From NCBI RefSeq assembly GCF_030272615.1, contig NC_081410.1:260574437-260638436 (forward strand): DNA of 64,000 nt, in the 5' to 3' direction. The DNA is from Cryptomeria japonica (lineage: Eukaryota; Streptophyta; Pinopsida; Cupressales; Cupressaceae). Shown here in pieces: positions 56,884-64,000 of this stretch; positions within the stretch are counted from its first letter, which is position 1; the number at the start of each line of letters is the position of its first letter. The translations under genes were made by a program, and so were the position numbers. The notes below the pieces were generated by a model, which saw only the letters and a list, made by a program, of their open reading frames with translations, was not told the origin of the DNA and ran no database searches.

Positions 56884-58299
56884 ATGATGTTTCAAAAACT
56901 TGTCCAAGCAGGTGTAGTGGTTTTTCCAATCACTCTCCCGTTTGACCCCAATCAACCTAAACCAAGATGGTATAATGAAAATGAGTATTGTGAATACCAT
57001 CGTATCAAGGGACATGATACACGAAACTATATGAAACTAAAGACCTCCATACAAGATCTCATTGATAGAGGTGAGATTGAAGTAGCAAATGCAAAACCTA
57101 GTAATAACAATGACAAACTCAAAATGTACCAGGAACCCTTCTCGAAGCATGATAAAGGAAAAGGCTCATCATCTAACGCAATGGGTTATGACTACGCTAA
57201 TCACATAACTGACTTTGATTTTTTAGTAGGTCACATTGAACCTACAGACAATCATGTCAATGTCATAACCATCCAAGGAGTTAATCCTCCTTCTTCCCAA
57301 AGCAGACCAAATCCTGCTAGGATAGTCATTCAAGGCACCACGCCTTCCACCTCCCATTCCCAGAATGACTGCAATGTAACTACATGCCAAGGTAAAGTCA
57401 CCATCCAAGGAGTCCCTCCCCCACCAAATCCACCACCCATGTCCTCCACCCACCGATATGACCTCCTGGACCAACTTGGGAAGACCCCCACTCAGATCTC
57501 CATTTTGGAACTTCTTAAAACTTCCCCGGTCCATAAAGAAATTTTGGAACAAGCCTTTCTCGAATCACGCATTCCTGATAACATCAATGCAACCCAATTC
57601 CAAGCCCTCATTGGAAATGTTTCTGCCCAGCAGCACCTGGTATTTACCTCCAAATATGCTCCCGTAGATGAAGACCATAACAAATCTTTGCACATCGAAG
57701 CTCTTATCCACAAGCATAAGGTCAAGCATATCCTGATAGATAATGGATCTGGGCTTAATTTGTGTACATACAAATTAATAAAACAATTGGGACTTTTTGA
57801 GGATCTGATAGACACATCAGGAAGGATCACAATAAAGGCATATGATGATGCAGAAAGAATTTCAAAGGGCATGATCCCCTTACCTCTTCAAGTGGGCTCC
57901 ATTACAATTGAAACCCCTTGCCAAGTACTAGATCTTGATCTCCCCTACAACATTCTCCTCGGGCAGCCATGGATTCATTCTTTGCAGCGCGTACCCTCCA
58001 CCTATCACCAATGCATCAAATTCCCCTATAATGGAAGAGAGATCACTATCAAAGGTGATCCCCAACCTTTTCAATATTGCAAACTACTAGAGGGGAAGCA
58101 TCTGTATCATTATCCACTAAATAGACCCTCGCCAATGCCCCCATCTGACACATCAAATGTTGCCTCCACTTCATCTGAACCGGATAATCAAATCAAGATC
58201 TTGGACAATGGCTCTGGAGAATACAAATTGGAGGACGTCTTGTTAATAGACAACCTCCCTCTCTCTCCTAAGTCATTTGGCAAACCAAAGGAGCTCTAA
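56884..58299 (+). pseudogene. pol: Gag C-terminus and aspartic protease of the plus Tat element
   Basis: A 471-codon open frame. Near its start is a knuckle-like CEYHRIKGHDTRNYMKLKT (usual CxYHxxxGHxTxxCxxLK; last Cys is Tyr). After a Pro/Ser linker comes the retropepsin: HIEALIHKHKVKHILIDNGS with the active-site DNGSGLNLC, ITIKAYDDAERISKGMIPLP, and LDLDLPYNILLGQPWIHSLQ (usual YNxLLGRxWIHxxxAVPSTxHQ), VPSTYHQCIKFPYNGREITI. Active-site residues look intact. Continuity with gag is lost at the TGA near 56822. It is preserved well compared with the gag before it. Confidence 0.88.
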
Positions 58300-58774
58300 A
58301 AGGACCCAAAACCAATCATACAATGCCAAAATACCACCTTCCAACAATGGGGCCCACTTAATGAGGAGTCTTGAAGAAGCATATGTCTCTTCCTGGTTGT
58401 ACCGAGAAGAGGATGATGAGCTAGCGAAAGTACCCAATAAAATGTACCCAAAAGCATCTGCCATAGTTGAAAAAATGGGATACAAAGGATACGACCTGGG
58501 ACCAGAGGAAAAAGGAAGAAAAGCACCCATAAATCCTATCTCCTACAAACACAACAGAGGCTTAGGGTATGCCTTGATGCTTAAGATCACTATTGCTGGT
58601 GCCCCTTCTAGTCCTTCTTTGGATATCGAAAGCGCTAATGAAAAGGAATTCCATGAAATGCCTTATGAATACAAGAAATATATCTTCTTTTATGCTTACA
58701 TCAATACCATCACCCCCGTAACCCCTCCCACTTCACATGAGCTACATCTTGTCCATCTTGAACTCATTGACTAG
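58277..58774 (+). pseudogene. G-patch-like linker between protease and RT
   Basis: A 165-codon frame overlapping the protease end by 23 bp in another frame. It contains AIVEKMGYKGYDLGPEEKGR and, some 20 residues on, NRGLGYAL, resembling the G-patch-like segment (MGYxGxGLGxxxQG...GLGY) that some Tat/Ogre polyproteins carry between protease and RT. G-patches usually bind RNA or RNA helicases; the role here is unknown. A Pro-rich acid tail ends at TAG 58772. From 58775 to 59110 a decayed linker continues (SLGENLPEAPLDEQKIKTKG). Confidence 0.65.
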
Positions 58775-59110
58775 GGCCAATGAGACAAACCCACTTTAGA
58801 TATCTACACCGACAATAATGCTCTCATTTCTCTCCTAACAACGCAAAATCTGGAAGATTGTAACAGAATCGAGGGTATCCAACTACACGAAAAGGGATAC
58901 TTTGGTAATCAGGACAATGCCCTTAGCCCCAAAAAGGATAATAAAAGGAAAAGACATGATTCCCTAGGTGAAAACCTCCCTGAGGCACCTTTGGATGAAC
59001 AAAAAATAAAAACAAAGGGCGTATCTAAAAGTGAAAACCTGGAAAGGGCACTTAACGATGAGGGACTTGACCTCCCTACCATTGGTTACCTTCCACAGGA
59101 CAAATAAAAT

Positions 59111-60600
59111 TTGCTGATAGAAGAAAAAGACAACATCAACATGGGCACCGAAGCCATCCCACAAAATGTGCTCATTGCCAAGTCCCTCATAGAAAAAGAG
59201 AAACAAGATTTCATCAACTTCCTTATAGAGGTAAAAATTAATTTTGCATGGTCCTATGTCGATATGCCAAGGTTGGATCCTGCCTTGGTGGTTCACAATC
59301 TTGCTGTCCGCCCAGATGCAAAACCTATAAAACAAAAACTACGCAAAATGCACCCACATATTGCTCTCCTGGTCAAGGCGGAACTCCAAAAGATATTAGA
59401 TGCAAAATTCATCAAATCCATAGACTACGCTGAATGGGTCTCTAACATTGTACCTGTCGGCAAACCTACCGGGGGCATCCGCATCTGCACAGATTTCTGA
59501 GATCTAAATAAAGTTTGTCCTAAAGATGATTTCCCACTCCCAATATAGATATGATTGTGGACCTTACAGATGGACATTAAATTCTATCACTAATGGATGG
59601 GTTTTTCAGATACAACCAAATCAGGATAGCAAATGAGGATCAACATAAAACCACATTCACAACACAATGGGGTACTTTCTATTATCGGGTCATGCCTTTT
59701 GGCCTTAAAAATTCTAGAGCTACATATCAACGTGCAATGAAAACAATTTTTCATGACCTCTTGCATAAAATTATGGAGGACTACGTGGATGATCTGCTAG
59801 GCAAATCCAAGACAAGACAAGAGCACATCCCTATTGTAAAACAGATCTTTGAAAGATTGGAAAAATGCAATCTGCACCTAAATCCCCAAAAGTGTGTGTT
59901 TGGCATCACATTGGGAAAACTACTAGGATTCATTATTTCCCACAGAGGCATCGAGGTTGATCCCACAAAGGTAAAAGCTATTATGGAAATGCCTCCACCA
60001 AAAACTCTCAGACAATTGTGCAGACTCCAGGGAAAACTCCAGCCTATCAGGCATTTCATTTCACAGCTAGCAGACAAGTGCCATACATTTGCACACCTGT
60101 TGCGTAAAGACACAAAATTCAAATGGGATTGCTTATGTCAAAAGGCCTTTGAGAAATTAAAAGAATATCTAGCATCACCTCCAGTTTTGATGCCACCTAC
60201 CCCTGAAAAACCCCTCATTTTGTACATATGTGCTACTACAGTGGCATTGGGGGCATTACTAGCACAAACAGATGATCAAGGGAAGGAACACGCCATTTAC
60301 TACATCAGTCTAACATTGGCAGGATATGAACTCAATTACACCCCCATTGAAAGAGCCTATTTGGCATTAGTGTTTAGCACACAAAAATTTTGACACTATA
60401 TGCTAAACAACAAAACAAAGTTGATTGCCAAGATAGACTTGCTTAAATATCTCTTGTCGAAAGTTGCTATCACTGGAAGAACCGATAAATGGGTCATGCT
60501 CTTGAGCGAGTTTGACATTGAATACGTGGACAGAAAGGCAATCAAGGGACAAGTTATTGCAAATTAGCTGGCTGAAGCTCCACTTCTAGGTGACCATCCT
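59111..60600 (+). pseudogene. pol: Reverse transcriptase and gypsy RNase H of the plus Tat element
   Basis: Frames 59111-59500 and 59593-60393 give LDAKFIKSIDYAEWVSNIVP, GIRICTDF then DLNKVCPKDDFPLP, MDGFFRYNQIRIANEDQHKT, YYRVMPFGLKNSRATYQRAM and MEDYVDDLLGKSK with the catalytic YVDD, LNPQKCVFGITLGKLLGFII, then the connection (FKWDCLCQKAFEKLKEYLAS) and gypsy RNase H (LYICATTVALGALLAQTDDQ, YTPIERAYLALVFSTQKF, LLSEFDIEYVDRKAIKGQVI). A TGA replaces Arg in CTDFRDLNK (59498-59500), a frame change lies near 59540-59590, TGA replaces Arg in KFRHYML (60391-60393) and TAG replaces Gln in ADQLAEAP (60565-60567). Confidence 0.92.
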
Positions 60601-61100
60601 CTTCTCACAGAATTACCAGATGAGTTCATTATGGTTGTCACCACATCCCCCACATGGCAATTATACTTTGATGGTTCTTGCACTCAAAATGGATCGGGGG
60701 CAGGAATATTATTGGTTACAACTCAAGGAGATGGCATCCCCAAATCATACAAAATAGCCTTTTCATGTACCAATAACATACTAGAATACGAGGCACTCAT
60801 CACAGGTTTGCGTCTAGCTATCCACTAGAAAATAAAGGAGTTACAAGGTTATGGTGATTCTCAGCTCGTTATAAAACAAGTCAATGATGAGTACCAGACA
60901 AAAGATGATAAACTCATTCCTTACTATACCATGGTTGAAGATCTTAAGAAACATTTCACAGCAATCACATTTAATCAAATCCCATGAACAAACAATAGGG
61001 CTGCAGATGCAATGGCCACCATTGGCTCCCTCCTTCAAATGCCAGCACACAATCAAAAGTGTGAGTTCTTGGTCAAGCAATTATTTATAACAGCATATGA
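60601..61100 (+). pseudogene. pol: Second (archaeal-type) RNase H of the plus Tat element
   Basis: WQLYFDGSCTQNGSGAGILL (first Asp), FSCTNNILEYEALITGLRLA (Glu), LQGYGDSQLVIKQVNDEYQT (second Asp) and NNRAADAMATIGSLLQM (last Asp), all four active-site positions kept. It follows the gypsy RNase H and precedes integrase, the Ogre/Retand order. Stops: TAG after AIH (60826-60828) and TGA after NQIP (60985-60987; usual IPRxxNxxAD). Its sequence is clearly related to the RNase H at 44540-45060 on the other strand. Confidence 0.9.
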
Positions 61101-62407
61101 CCTACCAGAGTCTGAAATGGTGTGTGTTCTCGTTGGTCCTGAGTCCTCTTGGTACCAAGAAACCTTCGCTTTCCTCAAAGACAACACCATTCCCCCACAT
61201 CTCACAAAAACCCAACAACAAACCTTCTCATCTGCCGATGTGCTTGTTACACCATCCTCGGAGACACCCTATTCAGAAGGCATTTCGATGGTTCCCTCCT
61301 AAGGTGTTTAGATAAACAAGAGGCGGAATGAGCATTACGCGAAGTACACGAGGGTATCTATGGGGCACATTCAAGTGGGCTCACATTGGCTAAAAAGCTT
61401 TTGAGAATAGGATACTATTGGTGTAAAATGGAGGTAGATGCATATAATTATGTGAAGAAATGCATCCCTTGCCAGCAACATGGCGACAAAATTCATGCAC
61501 CGTCATAAGAATTGCAGCCATTTATAACACCATGGCCCTTCTCATAGTGGGGGCTCGATCTCATTAGGAAAATCCACCCTTCATCTTCCAATGGACATAA
61601 ATTCATTATCAACGCCACCAAATAATTCACCAAGTGGGTAGAGGCTATCCCTATTAAATCACCACCGGCAAGCAAATATCCAAATTCATCTTGAACTACC
61701 TAATCTACCGATATGGCATCCCAAAAGTTATCATCATACATAATGGAAGATAATTTAAAAACTAGGATGTCAAATAACTCTGCCAAAAATTCAACATCCA
61801 ACACTACTTCTCCTTTCCATATTACCCCCAAGGCAATGGCCAAGCTGAGGCTTCTAATAAAACCTTAATCAAAATCCTCAAAAAGACAATCAATGAAGCT
61901 GGCCACGATTGGCACCTCCAACTCCATCCCACTTTGTGGGCCTATTGCACCTCCATCCGCACCCCCATAGGTGCAACCCCTTATTCCTTGGTCTTTGGTT
62001 CTGAAGCCATCCTTCCCCTTGAGATTGAGATCCCCTCTCTAAGGGTATCGCTGCAAGACATCCTACCAAAGGAAGAATATAGAATTACCCACTTGCAAGA
62101 GCTAGAATTGTTAGATGAAAGGCACCTCAAGGCCTTGAACCATCTCCAGGTATATTAGAACCGCTTGCGGATGAGTTATCACAAAAGAGTCAGAACCCAG
62201 GAATTCCAAGTTGGTGTTCTTGTCCTCATGGAGAATCAGAAAAATCTACAAGAAAGAGAAAAGAAAGGCAAGTTCGAACCTAATTGGCTTGAACCATATG
62301 TAATTACAACAAAATATGGATCAGGAGCTTATCAGTTGGCTACTCCTAAAGGCAATCCTTTGGATGATCCAATGAATATCATGCACCTCAAAAGATTTTA
62401 TGCTTAG
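61101..62407 (+). pseudogene. pol: Integrase of the plus Tat element with lost second Asp
   Basis: Zinc region EVHEGIYGAHSSGLTLAKKL and YNYVKKCIPCQQHGD (HHCC type, about 61340-61490), rve core with first Asp (WGLDLIRKIHPSSSNGHKFI), FTKWVEAIPI, then HNGR at about 61740 where the family has DNGRQF, so the second Asp is His, followed by YYPQGNGQAEASNKTLIKIL with the Glu, SIRTPIGATPYSLVFGSEAI and the C-terminal LEPYVITTKYGSGAYQLATP, ending MHLKRFYA and TAG 62405-62407. Stops at 61545 (TAG for Gln in FSQWGLD), about 61622, 61750 and 62156 break it. Frame changes occur near 61310 and 61670. Confidence 0.88.
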
Positions 62408-62479
62408 TCCTCAGAAAGTCTTAAATTGTCAAAAAAATCAAGAAAAATACAAAAAAAAAGATCCTAAAAAAAGCGTCAC

Positions 62480-62640
62480 TTTGGTGAAAACCTGGCAAAA
62501 CAGGCACCATGTGACATAAAAAAAAAGAAAATATACAAGAAAAAGAAAGAAAAACAATTCATCCACTAGTGAAAACCACTTTGTGGCGCTATGGACAAGT
62601 ACCTTGGTGAAAACCTCCATACAGGCGCCATGGTAAATAA
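62480..62640 (+). repeat. Three copies of a GTGAAAACC...GGC motif after pol
   Basis: (G/A)GTGAAAACC(T/A) followed 8-12 bases later by GGC(A/G)C(C/T)ATG occurs at about 62483, 62569 and 62607. Translated, two copies give LGEN/FGENL-xxx-A. Related copies lie before RT at about 58974 and 59032 (GGTGAAAACCTCCCTGAGGC, AGTGAAAACCTGGAAAGGGC). Confidence 0.6.
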
Positions 62641-63892
62641 CCGGATCCACTGTCTATTAGGTCAACACTGCAAATCACTCTCTATCCAATCCTCCCATTC
62701 ATAGCATTATTTCCCTCTCACCTTCCAATAAAACACATGTATGATGATGAGTCTTCACCTGAGTCATGAATAAGGAATGTCCCATCAAGCTCAGCTTTTA
62801 TGCCTCTATGTAAGCTTCAAGAAGTCTTCAAAAACAATCCCAGGTCTGCTAGTCACTCTCCAAAACCATAAAATCACTTGCCTAAAATCTACAAGACCAC
62901 GTTTCCCTAGGGATGATTCCTTCCCTCGCCTGGCAACCTAATCCTCCATCCTAGTCCTACTCTTGGCAAGAGGTATCAGTTGGTTATATTTGACCTGTTA
63001 AATTTTGTTGGATCTTTTCATATAGACTTGCATCTTTTGCCCTACGATTGCCACTATTTACGACTACCTGGGTTCTTCCATATCTAAGTATGTTATGATA
63101 GGTGCATACTGGGGCATATTTTCATAGTAGTGCATGTTTTGGATCTCTCTTGTACAAACCGATGACTTGGTATTTGTGTTTATCAACACTTACCTTCTCG
63201 TGTACAAGAGTTATTGGTGTGTTTGAGGGTCTCCTTGCACATACCCACAACTTTGTGTCAGTGTTTCTTAACACTTTCATAGCTATGTGTAAGGAATTCC
63301 TATTTATCTGAGAGTCAGTCCACGCCCTGGGTTTCTCATGGCATCTTGATTTCTATAATCAGTGGTACAGGCCACTCCGGGCAACATCAAACTAGGTTGG
63401 CTCTCCACATTTGTTGTGCACAAAATCTCACCATCATTCCATCAAATCCTAAACTCAATAATCCCATGGAGTTCTCAATTTCCCCCACTTCCCATCTATT
63501 CCATATTCTTCTATCTAAGATCATTGTGTCATTATTGGCATACACATCATGTAGAGTGCATTTCTTAGACAGTCATTTTTTTTCCACAAAACATTTACCA
63601 TATAAGATTGCATCACATAAATAAAAGATACACTTATTCATATAGCATTACATTTAGACTGCATCATAAATTATTCACACGTGTATTTATACATAAAGCA
63701 TAAAAAACACTCATCCTGCACCCAAAAACAATGTTAGCAACACATCATAAACATACATACATAAGCATCCACTCTGCATCACAGAATAGGTCCGCATAGC
63801 ACATCCATGATTGCATCCATATATGACATCATAAGAGAAAAAAAAATAATCCATCACAATAAATGATACACATCATCTATCACCAATTGAAT
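62641..63892 (+). other. 3' non-coding part of the plus Tat element
   Basis: No supported gene or LTR. A diverged pair near 63120-63210 and 63200-63290 shares CTCTTGTACA / CTCCTTGCACA..CCCA(C/G)AACTT and GT(G)TTTATCAACACTTNC blocks, about 75 bp apart. AT-rich towards the end. Confidence 0.45.

Positions 63893-64000
<108 letters not shown>

Overview
The window looks like nuclear DNA from a large-genome land plant. I lean towards a gymnosperm, but that is inference. It is AT-rich, has no bacterial-style genes, rRNA or tRNA, and I found no convincing host gene. Almost everything recognisable is transposable elements, nested in one another and heavily decayed.

Layout. (1) 1-3650, minus: a degenerate CACTA (En/Spm) transposase gene running off the left edge. 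(2) 3.7-9.1 kb: gene-poor, old diverged repeats. (3) 9.12-9.62 kb: an array of ten imperfect palindromes at ~52 bp spacing, then (9.82-10.97 kb, plus) the first half of an accessory gene ('aORF'); its second half resumes at 23.63-24.52 kb. (4) Between the halves lies a complete LTR retrotransposon (12759-20575, minus) with 1177-bp LTRs, a perfect 5-bp target duplication, PBS and multiple polypurine tracts like the Ty1/copia Sirevirus group. It has a gag remnant, no pol, and its own ~1,120-codon aORF. (5) 25.15-26.11 kb: a gag gene truncated before its zinc knuckle, just after a Met-tRNA primer site. (6) 28.05-51.2 kb, minus: a Ty3/gypsy Tat-like element with an RNase H between protease and RT, a second palindrome array and a ~1,200-codon aORF behind pol. 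It shares its 5' LTR with a truncated second copy, i.e. a tandem LTR-internal-LTR-internal arrangement. Its 3' LTR is split by a Ty1/copia element (28260-34929, minus). (7) 51.2 kb to the right edge, plus: another Tat/Ogre-like element with RT, gypsy RNase H, a second RNase H and then integrase. It cuts the truncated copy of element 6. The window ends in a long (AT)n microsatellite.

How it fits together. Nesting gives relative ages: the plus-strand aORF locus predates the 12.76-20.58 kb element; the tandem Tat element predates both the 28.26-34.93 kb copia element and the 51.2 kb Tat element. Premature stops are dominated by CAG-to-TAG, CGA-to-TGA and CAA-to-TAA changes, as expected if methylated cytosines drive the decay.

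Most worth a second look: (a) a ~1.1-1.2 kilo-residue accessory protein without known catalytic motifs, found behind pol or replacing pol in both a Ty1/copia-type and a Ty3/gypsy-type element, with a third split copy; and (b) arrays of reiterated, sequence-divergent hairpins immediately upstream of two of these aORFs.
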